From positions 89,733 to 153,732 of the forward strand of contig NZ_FUXX01000001.1 in assembly GCF_900167015.1 (NCBI RefSeq): a stretch of 64,000 nt of DNA, given 5' to 3'. A model generated the notes under the pieces. That model saw only the letters and a program-made list of their open reading frames with translations. It had not been told where the DNA came from and did no database searches. Of this stretch, positions 39,580 to 48,210 are shown piece after piece. The position numbers and the translations under genes were made by a program. Origin of the DNA: Succinivibrio dextrinosolvens DSM 3072. Lineage in GTDB: Bacteria > Pseudomonadota > Gammaproteobacteria > Enterobacterales > Succinivibrionaceae. Position 1 is the stretch's first letter. Every line of letters starts with the position of its first letter.

Positions 39580-40179
39580 ATGCAACTAAATACTTTAAAG
39601 CCTGCAGAGGGATCACACAAGGTTTCTAACCGTGTTGGTCGTGGTATCGGTTCAGGCTTAGGTAAGACCTGTGGTCGTGGTGTTAAGGGTGCTGGCGCAC
39701 GTAAGAGCGCTCACAAGCGTCCAGGCTTCGAAGGCGGTCAGATGCCATTAAAGATCCGTTTACCAAAGTTTGGTTTCTGGTCTCCAAAGGCTGATGTTAC
39801 TGCTGAAGTAACACTAAACGATTTAAATCGTATCGAAGGTGATGTTGTTGATATGAATGCTTTATTAGCAGCTCGTTTAATCAACAAGAAAGTTAAGTTC
39901 GTTAAGGTAGTATTATCACGCGTTCCTAACTTCACCAAGAAGATCACTCTTAAGGGCTTAGGCTGCACCAAGGGTGCTAAGGCTGCTATCGAGGCAGTTG
40001 GTGGTACCGTTGAGATTGCTCAGTACACTACTGATGCAGCTGCTCGTCGCGAGTTATCAAACAAGAAGTCAGCTGCTAAGCAGAAGGCTCGTTTAGATAA
40101 CCTAGCAGCAGTTGGCAAGGTAAAGCCTGCTAAGAAGACTGCAGAGCAGAAGGCAGCTAAAAAGGCTGCTAGAGGCTAA
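39580..40179 (+). CDS. rplO: ribosomal protein L15 with a long basic C-terminal tail
   Basis: 199 residues against 144 in E. coli. Residues 1-145 are normal L15: [41 protein letters not shown] and [11 protein letters not shown]. The extra 50 or so residues form a Lys/Ala/Arg-rich helical-looking tail ([13 protein letters not shown], then [18 protein letters not shown]). No frameshift or fusion partner is visible; secY has its own start 40 bases on. The tail probably lies on the ribosome surface or binds rRNA. Confidence 0.96.
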   Translation: MQLNTLKPAEGSHKVSNRVGRGIGSGLGKTCGRGVKGAGARKSAHKRPGFEGGQMPLKIRLPKFGFWSPKADVTAEVTLNDLNRIEGDVVDMNALLAARLINKKVKFVKVVLSRVPNFTKKITLKGLGCTKGAKAAIEAVGGTVEIAQYTTDAAARRELSNKKSAAKQKARLDNLAAVGKVKPAKKTAEQKAAKKAARG

Positions 40180-40187
40180 TAATTAAC

Positions 40188-40205
40188 GGGGGCTGTATAG
40201 CCCCC
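40188..40205 (+). promoter_or_regulatory. GC hairpin between rplO and secY
   Basis: GGGGGC (40188-40193), six-base loop, GCCCCC (40200-40205), with no T run. The secY Shine-Dalgarno GAGG begins five bases later, so the hairpin could affect transcript stability or secY translation rather than end transcription. Confidence 0.6.
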
Positions 40206-40219
40206 TAATGAGGTTTTGC

Positions 40220-41566
40220 ATGGCTAGAAAGTCGCTTTTTGAAAGAAGTCGCGAAATGGCAAATCAGCAGACTAAGGGTTCTGGCGAATTACGTCAGCGT
40301 CTTTTATTTGTTGTTATTGCTTTAATTATGTTCAGACTTGGTTCATATATTCCTGTTCCAGGTGTGAATGCTGACGTACTTCAACGCGTTTTCGATTCGC
40401 AAAGCGGAACCATTATTGGCATGTTCAATATGTTCTCTGGAGGCGCTTTAGAGCGTGCTTCAGTTTTAGCATTAGGTATCATGCCATATATCTCTGCATC
40501 AATTATCATCCAATTGCTTGCTGTTATTAACAAGGACTTAGCTGCTCTTCGTAAAGAAGGCGAGTCTGGTCGTCGTAAGATCACACAGTACACTCGTATT
40601 TCAACAGTGCTCCTTGCTGCAATTCAGGCTTTTGGTATGGCAACCGGTATTCCAAACATGATGCCTGGATTAGTTGATAATCCTGGTTTCGGTTTCTACT
40701 TCGTAACAACTGTTAGCTTAGTAACCGGTACTATGTTGTTAATGTGGCTTGGTGAGCAGATTACCGAGCGTGGCGTGGGAAATGGTATTTCACTTATCAT
40801 TTTCGCTGGTATCGTAGCAGGATTGCCTTCAGCTCTTGCAAGAACCTTTGAACAGTCACGTCAGGGTGATTTATCAACTATCGCATTACTACTGATTGGT
40901 GTAGTTGTGGTCCTAGTGACCTTCTTCGTGGTTTTCGTTGAGCGCGGTCAGCGTAAGATCGTAATCGAATACGCTAAACGCCAGATGGGTAACAGAATTT
41001 ACTCTCAGCCACGCTCTAATTTACCATTAAAGATCAACTTATCAGGTGTTATTCCAGCAATTTTTGCTTCATCAATTATTCTGTTCCCTGGTACCGTTGT
41101 ATCTTGGTTCGGCCAAGGCGATAATGCTGTAGCTAATGTTTTAAGCAGCATTTCAGTGTTCTTACAACCTGGTCAGCCTTTATATGAATTATTATATGCA
41201 GCTGCAATCGTATTCTTTACCTTCTTCTATACTGCACTGGTATTCAATCCACGTGAGGTAGCAGAGAACTTAAAGAAGGGTGGTGCTTTTATTCCTGGTA
41301 TCCGTCCTGGTGAGCAGACAGCAAGATTCATTGATAAGGTAATGACTCGTCTAACCTTAAGTGGTTCTTTATACATGGTAGCAGTATGCCTTGTTCCACA
41401 GTTACTTATGAATTGGTTTAACGTCCAGTTCTATTTCGGTGGTACATCATTATTGATTATTGTTGTTGTTTGTATGGACTTTGTATCTCAGTTACAGAGC
41501 CATATGATGAATCAGCAGTATGGCGACATCATGCGTAAAGCAAATTTAAGAAATTACGGTCGTTAA
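40220..41566 (+). CDS. secY: SecY, protein-conducting channel subunit
   Basis: 448 residues from the ATG at 40220, preferred over the ATG at 40208 because GAGG lies six bases before it. Ten membrane segments are expected and visible as hydrophobic blocks; [15 protein letters not shown] (plug region), [34 protein letters not shown] and [12 protein letters not shown] (cytoplasmic loop for SecA and ribosome) are all E. coli-like. It inserts and secretes proteins with SecE and SecG. Part of the spc operon. Confidence 0.97.
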   Translation: MARKSLFERSREMANQQTKGSGELRQRLLFVVIALIMFRLGSYIPVPGVNADVLQRVFDSQSGTIIGMFNMFSGGALERASVLALGIMPYISASIIIQLLAVINKDLAALRKEGESGRRKITQYTRISTVLLAAIQAFGMATGIPNMMPGLVDNPGFGFYFVTTVSLVTGTMLLMWLGEQITERGVGNGISLIIFAGIVAGLPSALARTFEQSRQGDLSTIALLLIGVVVVLVTFFVVFVERGQRKIVIEYAKRQMGNRIYSQPRSNLPLKINLSGVIPAIFASSIILFPGTVVSWFGQGDNAVANVLSSISVFLQPGQPLYELLYAAAIVFFTFFYTALVFNPREVAENLKKGGAFIPGIRPGEQTARFIDKVMTRLTLSGSLYMVAVCLVPQLLMNWFNVQFYFGGTSLLIIVVVCMDFVSQLQSHMMNQQYGDIMRKANLRNYGR

Positions 41567-41589
41567 TATTTGTTAATTGGAGAATATAA

Positions 41590-41703
41590 ATGAAAGTTGG
41601 TGCTTCAGTTAAAAAGATTTGCCGCAACTGCAAAATTGTTCGTCGCAATGGTGTAGTACGTGTTATCTGCGATAATCCAAAGCATAAGCAGCGTCAGGGC
41701 TAA
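41590..41703 (+). CDS. rpmJ: ribosomal protein L36
   Basis: 37 residues: starts [15 protein letters not shown] and ends HKQRQG. It is the zinc-binding type, with C11, C14, C27 and H32 all present. The Shine-Dalgarno TGGAG lies upstream. Last gene of the spc operon, in the same place as in E. coli. Confidence 0.96.
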   Translation: MKVGASVKKICRNCKIVRRNGVVRVICDNPKHKQRQG

Positions 41704-41708
41704 TGCTT

Positions 41709-41734
41709 AAATATGCAATTTATGTTGCATATTT
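41709..41734 (+). terminator. hairpin at the end of the spc operon
   Basis: A perfect 10-bp AT-rich stem AAATATGCAA with TTGCATATTT and a six-base loop, six bases after rpmJ. It lacks a separate T run, so termination may be partial and alpha genes may get read-through. Its 3' arm contains the -35 of the alpha promoter. Confidence 0.55.
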
Positions 41735-41753
41735 AGATTAAAATCTGTATAAT
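41725..41753 (+). promoter_or_regulatory. alpha operon promoter
   Basis: TTGCAT (41725-41730), exactly 17 bases, TATAAT (41748-41753). A strong consensus-like promoter about 140 bases before rpsM. Confidence 0.8.
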
Positions 41754-41891
41754 CATACAGCTTAAAAAGCACTAAGAGTAATCTTGGTGCTTTTCTGACA
41801 TGCCAAAGTGCACTATAGCGGTTGTCGCGTATCCTAACGGGCTTTGCGACAGCCTTTGTTTTAAACCGACCTATGTTATAGGAGATCAATA
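41754..41891 (+). promoter_or_regulatory. alpha operon leader, probable S4 autoregulation site
   Basis: Two clear hairpins. The first is a 13-bp stem (41765-41777 with 41782-41794, one G-T pair) closed by GTAA, a GNRA-type tetraloop, and ends in a T4 run. The second is GTTGTCGC (41821-41828) with GCGACAGC (41846-41853). rpsM then starts at GTG, as in E. coli, where S4 binds a pseudoknot over the rpsM start. A pseudoknot could not be confirmed by eye. Confidence 0.55.
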
Positions 41892-42248
41892 GTGGCCCGT
41901 ATAGCTGGCATTAATGTGCCTGATCAGAAGATCGCCGTGATTGCATTACAGTCAATCTATGGCATCGGCCCAACCCGCGCTAGCGAGATTTTAGCTAACG
42001 CTGGTGTTGATGAGTATGCTAAGTTAAAAGACTTAGATGAGACAGTCATCGACAAGATTCGTGCCGAAGTTGGCAAGTTCACCGTTGAAGGTGACTTACG
42101 CCGTGAAATTTCTATGAACATCAAGCGCCTAATGGACTTAGGTACTTATCGTGGTTTACGTCACCGCAGAGGTTTACCAGTACGTGGTCAGCGTACTAAG
42201 ACTAATGCACGTACTCGTAAGGGTCCACGTAAGAGCATTAAGAAGTAG
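41892..42248 (+). CDS. rpsM: ribosomal protein S13
   Basis: 118 residues, the E. coli length, starting at GTG with AGGAG upstream. [19 protein letters not shown] and [20 protein letters not shown] are diagnostic. The GTG start matches the translationally controlled start of the E. coli alpha operon. Confidence 0.98.
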   Translation: MARIAGINVPDQKIAVIALQSIYGIGPTRASEILANAGVDEYAKLKDLDETVIDKIRAEVGKFTVEGDLRREISMNIKRLMDLGTYRGLRHRRGLPVRGQRTKTNARTRKGPRKSIKK

Positions 42249-42259
42249 GAGAGCTTTAG

Positions 42260-42655
42260 ATGGCAGAAATTAATAACAAGGCTCGCTCAAGCAAGCGCTC
42301 AAAGAAGCAGGTTGCTGACGGTGTAGCTCATATCCATGCATCTTTCAATAACACTATCGTAACCATTTCAGATCGTCAGGGTAACGTTCTTTCATGGGCA
42401 ACTGCAGGTGGTTCAGGCTTCCGTGGTTCACGTAAGTCAACTCCATATGCTGCACAGGTTGCTGCTGAGCGTGCAGGCGAGTCTGCAAAAGAGTTCGGTG
42501 TTAAGAACCTTGAAGTTATGGTAAAGGGACCAGGTCCTGGTCGTGAGTCTTCAATCCGTGCTTTAAATGCACAGGGTTACAAGATCACTAACATTACTGA
42601 TGTTACCCCAATCCCTCATAACGGTTGTCGCCCACCTAAAAAGCGTCGCGTATAA
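42260..42655 (+). CDS. rpsK: ribosomal protein S11
   Basis: 131 residues (E. coli 129). [19 protein letters not shown] and [13 protein letters not shown] are diagnostic. 30S platform protein. Confidence 0.98.
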   Translation: MAEINNKARSSKRSKKQVADGVAHIHASFNNTIVTISDRQGNVLSWATAGGSGFRGSRKSTPYAAQVAAERAGESAKEFGVKNLEVMVKGPGPGRESSIRALNAQGYKITNITDVTPIPHNGCRPPKKRRV

Positions 42656-42686
42656 CCTGTCGAGTTCAATTTCTGGAGAAAGATAA

Positions 42687-43310
42687 ATGGCAAAATATAC
42701 AGGTCCAGCCCTGAAATTAAGCCGCCGTGAGGGTGTAGACTTATTCTTAAAGTCAGGCGTTCGCGCAATTGACACCAAGTGCAAGTTAGATACTGCACCA
42801 GGTCAGCATGGCGCAAACAAAGCACGTCTATCAGATTACGGCATGCAGTTACGTGAGAAGCAGAAGGTTCGTCGTATTTACGGCGTTCTAGAGCGTCAGT
42901 TCCGTAACTACTACAAGAAAGCTTCAAGAATGAATGGTAACACTGGTGAGAACCTGTTACAGCTTCTAGAGGCTCGTTTAGACAACGTTGTATACCGTAT
43001 GGGTTTTGGTTCAACTCGTATGGAAGCACGTCAGTTAGTAAGCCACAAGGCTATTACTGTAAACGATCAGATCGTAAACATTCCTTCTTACCAGGTTCAG
43101 CCTTCTGATGTTGTTGCTGTTCGCGAAAAGGCTAAGAAGCAGCTACGTATCAAGGCAGCTATCGATTTAAGCGGTCAGCGTGCTACAAAACCTACTTGGA
43201 TCGATGTTGACCACGATCATATGAAGGGTACTTATAAGAGCAATCCTGAGCGTGCAGAGCTACCTTCTGATATCAAGGAAGCACTGATCGTCGAATTGTA
43301 TTCTAAGTAA
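42687..43310 (+). CDS. rpsD: ribosomal protein S4
   Basis: 207 residues (E. coli 206). Starts [20 protein letters not shown]; the S4 RNA-binding domain [20 protein letters not shown] is intact. Primary 16S rRNA binder and, in E. coli, repressor of the alpha operon. Confidence 0.98.
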   Translation: MAKYTGPALKLSRREGVDLFLKSGVRAIDTKCKLDTAPGQHGANKARLSDYGMQLREKQKVRRIYGVLERQFRNYYKKASRMNGNTGENLLQLLEARLDNVVYRMGFGSTRMEARQLVSHKAITVNDQIVNIPSYQVQPSDVVAVREKAKKQLRIKAAIDLSGQRATKPTWIDVDHDHMKGTYKSNPERAELPSDIKEALIVELYSK

Positions 43311-43357
43311 TTTAGGCAACATTGCCAGCACCGCTTTAACAATGTGGGGTATCTCTA

Positions 43358-44350
43358 GTGTCTGTTGTTGAACTACTAAAGCCAAAGCCAGTTGATTATA
43401 ATGAAATCAGTCCAAATCACGCACGTTTAGTGCTTGAGCCATTGGAGCGTGGTTTCGGTTATACACTTGGTGTTGCTTTAAGTGGAATTTTACTAAAGAC
43501 CCTGTCTGGAACCGCAATTGATGCTTTCCAGATGGCGGGCGTAAAGAACGTAAACAGCTTAAAGGATGATCTTGTTGAAAGTATCTTTGAAGTGGTTATG
43601 AATTTAAAATCACTTGCAATTACTTCAAAAGAGCCTCTAACTGAGCCTGTTTGGTTAACAATTGAAAGACGTGGCGAAGGAGAAGTTCACGCTTCTGACA
43701 TCGTATGTCCTGATAATTTATCATTTGTTGACCCTGAAGCCCGTATTTGCACTTTAAAAGGTGCCAAGGCTTCGTTGTCGATGAAACTTCGCATTACCTC
43801 AGGTTGTGGCTATGTTACAACTACTTCTGAGGACCATGTTCCTGCTGAGTCAGATGACGTTATTCTGATCGATGCTAACTACTGCCCAGTACGTCGTTAC
43901 GTATATGAGGTTGAGTCAGCTCGTGTTGAGCAGCGTACAGACTTAGACAGATTAGTCATTGATATGGAAACCGATGGAACTATTGCTCCTGAGGTTGCCT
44001 TAATGAAAGCTTCTGGCTTGATCTGTGACAGCATGGTAAATCTGGTTGATAAGGAAGAAATCAGCGAGCGAGTTGTTACTCCAGCTGCTCCTCCAATGCC
44101 AGACCCTGTTTTAATGCAGCTAGTTGATGATTTAGAGCTTACAGTTCGTTCAGCAAACTGCTTAAAGGCGGAGCAAATCATTTACATCGGCGATTTGGTA
44201 CAAAGAACTGAAGTTGAACTTCTAAAGACTCCAAATCTAGGTAAGAAGTCATTAAATGAAATTAAGGACGTTCTTGCTCAGAGAAATCTGTCTTTAGGTA
44301 TGCGTGTGGCTAACTGGCCTCCAGCAGGACTTCGTGTGCCAAACAAATAA
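43358..44350 (+). CDS. rpoA: RNA polymerase alpha subunit, first copy, diverged N-terminal domain
   Basis: 330 residues from GTG, in the usual rpoA place between rpsD and rplQ. It keeps [13 protein letters not shown] (27-38), the MNLK lysine (K84, E. coli K86) and [18 protein letters not shown], the segment equal to E. coli 190-207. It has lost features found in almost all alphas: the E. coli R44-R45 pair is S42-G43 (LSGILLKTL), DGVLHEYS has become [18 protein letters not shown] has become [10 protein letters not shown], and RGRGYVP has become SGCGYVT. The linker is normal and the C-terminal domain keeps R265-equivalent in [10 protein letters not shown], so it should still bind UP elements and activators. 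Likely one half of an alpha heterodimer with the copy after rplQ. Confidence 0.95.
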   Translation: MSVVELLKPKPVDYNEISPNHARLVLEPLERGFGYTLGVALSGILLKTLSGTAIDAFQMAGVKNVNSLKDDLVESIFEVVMNLKSLAITSKEPLTEPVWLTIERRGEGEVHASDIVCPDNLSFVDPEARICTLKGAKASLSMKLRITSGCGYVTTTSEDHVPAESDDVILIDANYCPVRRYVYEVESARVEQRTDLDRLVIDMETDGTIAPEVALMKASGLICDSMVNLVDKEEISERVVTPAAPPMPDPVLMQLVDDLELTVRSANCLKAEQIIYIGDLVQRTEVELLKTPNLGKKSLNEIKDVLAQRNLSLGMRVANWPPAGLRVPNK

Positions 44351-44371
44351 CTGTTTTAGAAGGAATTAAAA

Positions 44372-44770
44372 ATGCGTCATCGTTTAAGTGGCCGTCATTT
44401 AGGTCGTACTTCAGCACATCGTGCTGCATTGTACCGTAACCTAGCTAAGGCATTAATCACTTACGAAGTAATCAAGACCACTGTTCCTAAGGCTAAGGAA
44501 CTACGTCGCTTCGTTGAGCCATTAATCACTCTAGCTAAGGTTGATACTGTTGCTAACCGTCGTTTAGCTTTTGCTCGTCTACGTGACGATGCAGTTGTAG
44601 CTAAGCTATTCACTGTTATCGGTAAGCTATCTGCTAACCGTAACGGCGGCTACACCCGTATCTTAAAGGCTGGTTTACGTGCATGTGATAGAGCACCAGT
44701 TGCTTACATCATGCTAACTGACCGCCCAGAAGTTGCTGAAGAGTCAAAAGATTCATCTGCAGCTGAATAA
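44372..44770 (+). CDS. rplQ: ribosomal protein L17
   Basis: 132 residues (E. coli 127). Starts [35 protein letters not shown] is diagnostic. It lies between the two rpoA copies, normally the end of the alpha operon. A short Ser/Glu-rich tail follows the conserved part. Confidence 0.97.
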   Translation: MRHRLSGRHLGRTSAHRAALYRNLAKALITYEVIKTTVPKAKELRRFVEPLITLAKVDTVANRRLAFARLRDDAVVAKLFTVIGKLSANRNGGYTRILKAGLRACDRAPVAYIMLTDRPEVAEESKDSSAAE

Positions 44771-44777
44771 AATCCTT

Positions 44778-44802
44778 ATGGGCGCTGTATAATTGCGCCC
44801 AT
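44778..44802 (+). terminator. hairpin between rplQ and the second rpoA
   Basis: ATGGGCGC (44778-44785) with GCGCCCAT (44795-44802), nine-base loop, followed by the T-rich but broken TTAGATTTAT. It probably thins transcription into the second rpoA, or was the original end of the operon. The loop contains TATAAT (44788-44793), but no suitable -35 precedes it. Confidence 0.6.
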
Positions 44803-44848
44803 TTAGATTTATAGCTTACTAACTGTACTTAAAAACGAGGGTGAGACC

Positions 44849-45838
44849 TTGGATCAGATCATTGATTCTATTAAGCCAAACATAAAAGATGTTACTGAGC
44901 TTTCTCATAATATAAGCCGTGTAATTCTTGAGCCATTTGAGCCACACTATGCTCAAATTGTAGGCACAGCACTCCGTCGTATTATGCTGTCCTCTATTCC
45001 TGGATATGCCATCACCGCAGTTGAAATTGATGGTGTAGTGCATGAATACAGTGCAGTAGAAGGCATACAAGAAGATGTTCTTCTTATTCTTTTAAATTTA
45101 AAAGAAGTTGCTGTAGCTGCTGAAGGAATGCTAAGAGATGAACCAGTTCTTCATATTAGAAAGAAAGGCATTGGCCCTGTTACTGCAGGTGATATTCAGT
45201 GTCCTGCTGGCATCGAAATTAGAAATCCTGAGCAGATCATCTGTCATCTGACAGAAGAGAACAAAGAACTTAATATGCACCTACACGTAACCCGTGGTCG
45301 TGGATATGTTCCTTCAGTAAATCATCCACATGTTGATGGCACTGAAGAAAGATTTATTGGTCGTCTACTAATTGACGCTTCTTACTGTCCAGTACTTAAC
45401 GTAGCAGTTCACACTGCTCCACTAGCAGACAAGAAAGAGCAGTTAATTCTAGACATCGAAACCAACGGTACTATCGATCCAAAGAATGCTGTTGGAATCG
45501 CAGCAACCATTTTTGCTGATCAGCTAAATTCATTCGTTGATATCAGAAATTCTGTAGCACCTGCTGAAGATGCTTCATTCCGTCCTCTAATCGATCCTAA
45601 GTTGATCTGTCCTGTTGAGGATCTAGAGTTAACTGTTCGTTCAGCTAACTGCTTAAAGACTGAAGGCATCAAGTACATTGGTGATCTAGTACAGAAGACT
45701 GAAGTTGAGCTTCTTAAGACTCCAAATCTTGGTAAAAAATCACTTACTGAGATCAAGGATGTTCTTGCAGAGAGAGGATTATCTCTTGGTATGCGCCTAG
45801 AGAACTGGCCTCCAGCAGAGCTTGATTCAATAATGTAA
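44849..45838 (+). CDS. rpoA: RNA polymerase alpha subunit, second copy
   Basis: 329 residues from TTG (GAGGGTGA upstream), the E. coli length. It keeps what the first copy lost: [11 protein letters not shown] with R43-R44 at the E. coli R44-R45 positions, [32 protein letters not shown] and [12 protein letters not shown]. It has lost what the first copy kept: LERGFGHTLG is [10 protein letters not shown] (30-39), and [11 protein letters not shown] is PLADKKEQ in a shortened segment. The C-terminal domain is almost the same as in the first copy, with [10 protein letters not shown] and [12 protein letters not shown]. By E. coli genetics it would be the beta-contacting subunit; that is inference. 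It follows rplQ by 78 bases and is followed by a terminator. Confidence 0.95.
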   Translation: MDQIIDSIKPNIKDVTELSHNISRVILEPFEPHYAQIVGTALRRIMLSSIPGYAITAVEIDGVVHEYSAVEGIQEDVLLILLNLKEVAVAAEGMLRDEPVLHIRKKGIGPVTAGDIQCPAGIEIRNPEQIICHLTEENKELNMHLHVTRGRGYVPSVNHPHVDGTEERFIGRLLIDASYCPVLNVAVHTAPLADKKEQLILDIETNGTIDPKNAVGIAATIFADQLNSFVDIRNSVAPAEDASFRPLIDPKLICPVEDLELTVRSANCLKTEGIKYIGDLVQKTEVELLKTPNLGKKSLTEIKDVLAERGLSLGMRLENWPPAELDSIM

Positions 45839-45848
45839 TTTTCAAATG

Positions 45849-45877
45849 GCCGCATTCTTATGCGGCTGTTTCATTTC
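45849..45877 (+). terminator. terminator after the second rpoA
   Basis: GCCGCAT (45849-45855) with ATGCGGC (45860-45866), TCTT loop, followed by TGTTTCATTT. It closes the alpha operon including the extra rpoA. Confidence 0.75.
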
Positions 45878-46020
45878 TGTAGTCTCTCTTTTCTCATTTT
45901 TATCAATTTCATTCATTTCTTAATCATTCTGTGCAATAGCCACTATTCTATAAATTTCGATTCATGTTATTCTTTTCATAGCGTATGATTTTATGTATAT
46001 GCATAACTAAGGAAAGATGA

Positions 46021-46575
46021 ATGTATAAGAATATAGAATTAAACCATGCATACAGGGCATTTACCGGTGGTCCTATGATTTGTATCTTCACCAAATCAAA
46101 GGATGGTGTACCAGATGGTATGAGTGCAGCCTGGAACTGTCCTTTTGATACAGATGAACTTATTCTGGTTCTAGATAAGGGTCATACAACTACAGAAAAC
46201 ATCAGAAACGGCAGCAAGATTGTTGTAGCTATACCAAGTTCAAATCAGATCCCTGAAATCCTTAAGCTTGGTTCTGTACATGGTAGAGACTGTTCAGTTA
46301 ACAAGTTTGTTGATCAGAAGGTTGAGACCGAGGAATCTGAACTCTTTAAGATGCCTGTAATCAAAGGTGCTTTGGCTTATTTTGAGTGTGAGCTTAATGA
46401 TAAGGCTCTGTTTGAGGATAAAGGAATCTGTCTGGCTAAAGTAAAGAACTGTTATGTTCAGGAAAATATGTGGGATGATGCGTCTAACAGTTTTAAGAAA
46501 GGCTGTCTGAACACTCTTCACCATGTTTCTGAAGCAGTTTTCTGTACCGGTGGAGAACTAAAGACTAATGATTAA
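46021..46575 (+). CDS. flavin reductase-like FMN-binding protein
   Basis: 184 residues, cytoplasmic. The split-barrel FMN-binding family is suggested by GGPMICIFTKSKDGVPDGMSAAW near the start, by ELILVLDKGHTTTENIRNG (the usual hydrophobic strand followed by T-x-x-N-I) and by FECELNDK. Such proteins reduce free flavin or use FMN in small-molecule redox; the substrate is unknown. AGGAAAG lies upstream of the ATG. It overlaps the next gene by 8 bases, so the two are co-translated. Confidence 0.7.
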   Translation: MYKNIELNHAYRAFTGGPMICIFTKSKDGVPDGMSAAWNCPFDTDELILVLDKGHTTTENIRNGSKIVVAIPSSNQIPEILKLGSVHGRDCSVNKFVDQKVETEESELFKMPVIKGALAYFECELNDKALFEDKGICLAKVKNCYVQENMWDDASNSFKKGCLNTLHHVSEAVFCTGGELKTND

Positions 46576-46927
46576 TATTGAAGCTCTAACCGAAGACGAG
46601 TTCAACGAATACGTTGATTATGCACTGGATTTATTCCATATTCTGGCTTCAGATGCTCTTCCTTTAAATGATGAAGATGCATATGACAGACTGTATAAGC
46701 TGGATAATGACAGCGATTATTCTATGGAGATCTCTTTAAGAAACGCTTCTGAGGATGACGAATACGATCCTGAAATCGGTGATACTGATAAGGTTTTATG
46801 TGCTACTGTACAGTTCGTTGCTGAAGACGGTTCTTTAAAGAATGATATCAAGGCTGTTGAAATCTTTTTCAACGAAACCAGAGATGATGAAGCAACATTA
46901 TCAGCCAACTGGTTCCCTGAAGATTAA
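46568..46927 (+). CDS. small acidic protein, unknown
   Basis: 119 residues, very acidic (many Asp and Glu), not recognised. No signal peptide or membrane segment. Short helices at the start (LTEDEFNEYVDYALDLFHIL) are followed by strand-like segments (YSMEISLRN, LCATVQFVAEDG, KAVEIFFNE). It overlaps the flavin-reductase-like gene by 8 bases and is convergent with the LysR gene. A partner of the flavoprotein is possible; no function is claimed. Confidence 0.65.
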   Translation: MINIEALTEDEFNEYVDYALDLFHILASDALPLNDEDAYDRLYKLDNDSDYSMEISLRNASEDDEYDPEIGDTDKVLCATVQFVAEDGSLKNDIKAVEIFFNETRDDEATLSANWFPED

Positions 46928-46941
46928 AGACTGCGTGGATT

Positions 46942-47838
46942 TTAATAGTCTTCCTTATTTGTTTCTTCAAACGAATTGATAAGCTGTTTAAAAAACAGAT
47001 CCACGATGGGGGTAAATACCTGGTATTTTCTCCAAATCACGTATAAAGGTGTAGTTAGTTTTGGATATAAGGGAATCCAGCACAGATTGTTTTCGTCTGA
47101 TGTATTTGCGAGTCCCTTATATGATAGTAATACTGCAACTTTTTCTTTTACAAATACTGAGCCGTTGTAAGCCAGATTGACTGTATCGCTAACATTCAAT
47201 AAATCAGCATACTGTCCGCACCACTTGCGAATCTCCTCAGATAAGCCCTGTGTCGACATCATAAGGTTATAGTTTTTTAATTCGTTAATTGTTATTCGTT
47301 TAGCATCTGAGAGGGGATGTCCCTTTGCAACAACTGCTCCCCACTGATCTTCAGCAGGATAACGTATATGATTGTATTTTTCGATATTTGGCTGACCAGA
47401 TATTATTGCTATATCTAAAAGTCCATGATCTAGCATTTGTGTAACCTGTTCAGTCATTCCACTTATAATGTGGCAGCGCAGATTTGGATAATCCTTTCTG
47501 AATGCTAACAGCTCTCTGGCAAATATATCCATATGACAGGTTTCAGCTGCCCCCACATGAATATCTCCTCCAGTAATTTTTTCTAAATCCTCGAAGTCCT
47601 GTTTTGTCTTTTCAAACAAAGAAACTATATCTTCAGCTCGTTTTCTCAGAATATAGCCTTCCTCAGTAAGCACCATACCTTCCTTCTGTCGTATAAACAG
47701 ATTACAACCAAATTCCTCTTCAAGCTCTTTCATCTGTTTAGAAAGTGCTGACTGAGATATATAAAGCATTTGAGAGGCTTTTGTCATATTACCTATACGA
47801 GCGATCTGTAAAAAATTTTTTAATAGCTTTATATCCAT
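46942..47838 (-). CDS. LysR-family transcription regulator
   Basis: 298 residues, the usual length. The N-terminal winged helix-turn-helix is clear: LLKNFLQIARIGNMTKASQML, SQSALSKQMKELEEEFGCNLF and LTEEGYILRKRA. The rest is the two-lobed effector domain. It is divergent from the small Cys-rich protein and the exported hydrolase, and a perfect 21-bp palindrome with T-N11-A spacing lies just upstream, so it probably controls that operon and itself. The effector molecule is unknown. Confidence 0.93.
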   Translation of the reverse strand: MDIKLLKNFLQIARIGNMTKASQMLYISQSALSKQMKELEEEFGCNLFIRQKEGMVLTEEGYILRKRAEDIVSLFEKTKQDFEDLEKITGGDIHVGAAETCHMDIFARELLAFRKDYPNLRCHIISGMTEQVTQMLDHGLLDIAIISGQPNIEKYNHIRYPAEDQWGAVVAKGHPLSDAKRITINELKNYNLMMSTQGLSEEIRKWCGQYADLLNVSDTVNLAYNGSVFVKEKVAVLLSYKGLANTSDENNLCWIPLYPKLTTPLYVIWRKYQVFTPIVDLFFKQLINSFEETNKEDY

Positions 47839-47867
47839 TTTTTTTCTTAACCTGTTAATCTTTATAA

Positions 47868-47888
47868 ATTATTCCAAATAAGAATAAT
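47868..47888. promoter_or_regulatory. LysR-type operator
   Basis: ATTATTC (47868-47874), seven-base centre, GAATAAT (47882-47888): a perfect 7-bp inverted repeat that includes the T-N11-A form typical of LysR regulators. It lies 29 bases upstream of the lysR start and 20 bases before the -35 of the opposite promoter. Confidence 0.7.
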
Positions 47889-47908
47889 CCGTAATGAAAT
47901 ATTACCAT

Positions 47909-47936
47909 TTGTCATTATATTTTTTCAATGTATATT
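47909..47936 (+). promoter_or_regulatory. promoter of the Cys-rich protein-hydrolase operon
   Basis: TTGTCA (47909-47914), 16 bases, TATATT (47931-47936). Correctly placed 20 bases from the LysR palindrome and just before the Shine-Dalgarno GGGAGG. Confidence 0.6.
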
Positions 47937-47956
47937 TAATTGCACAGGGAGGACAT

Positions 47957-48187
47957 ATGAAAGCAGTAACAACGTATAAGCAGCAACTTATAAAGAGTTT
48001 ATCTGATGCTGGTTGCTCTGATGAAATGTGTGAATCCTGTGCTGAATGTTATGAGAACGAAGAACTTGGCAAAATGCTTTTACAGTTAAAAGGTGAAAGA
48101 AAATGCCTAAGAGAAAAATTAACAAAGGTTCAATTTGAATTGGATACGCTTGATTATCTAATCAGAAAAATCGAGCAGAAAAAATAA
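47957..48187 (+). CDS. small Cys-rich helical protein, unknown
   Basis: 76 residues from the ATG at 47957, chosen because GGGAGG lies about five bases before it; an upstream in-frame extension to 47894 crosses the promoter. It begins with a helix (TYKQQLIKSLSDAGC), then a Cys cluster CSDEMCESCAEC, then a long coiled-coil-like helix (LREKLTKVQFELDTLDYL). Similar small proteins occur next to LysR or redox genes in gut bacteria, from memory and without a known function. The four close cysteines might bind metal or sense redox. Co-transcribed with the hydrolase, 23 bases downstream. Confidence 0.7.
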   Translation: MKAVTTYKQQLIKSLSDAGCSDEMCESCAECYENEELGKMLLQLKGERKCLREKLTKVQFELDTLDYLIRKIEQKK

Positions 48188-48210
48188 ATTAAATTACCAC
48201 GGAGACCTAT

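Noticed and set aside
44788..44793. TATAAT as a dedicated promoter for the second rpoA
   Set aside because: It lies in a hairpin loop and has no -35 at a usable distance, so read-through from the alpha promoter is more likely.
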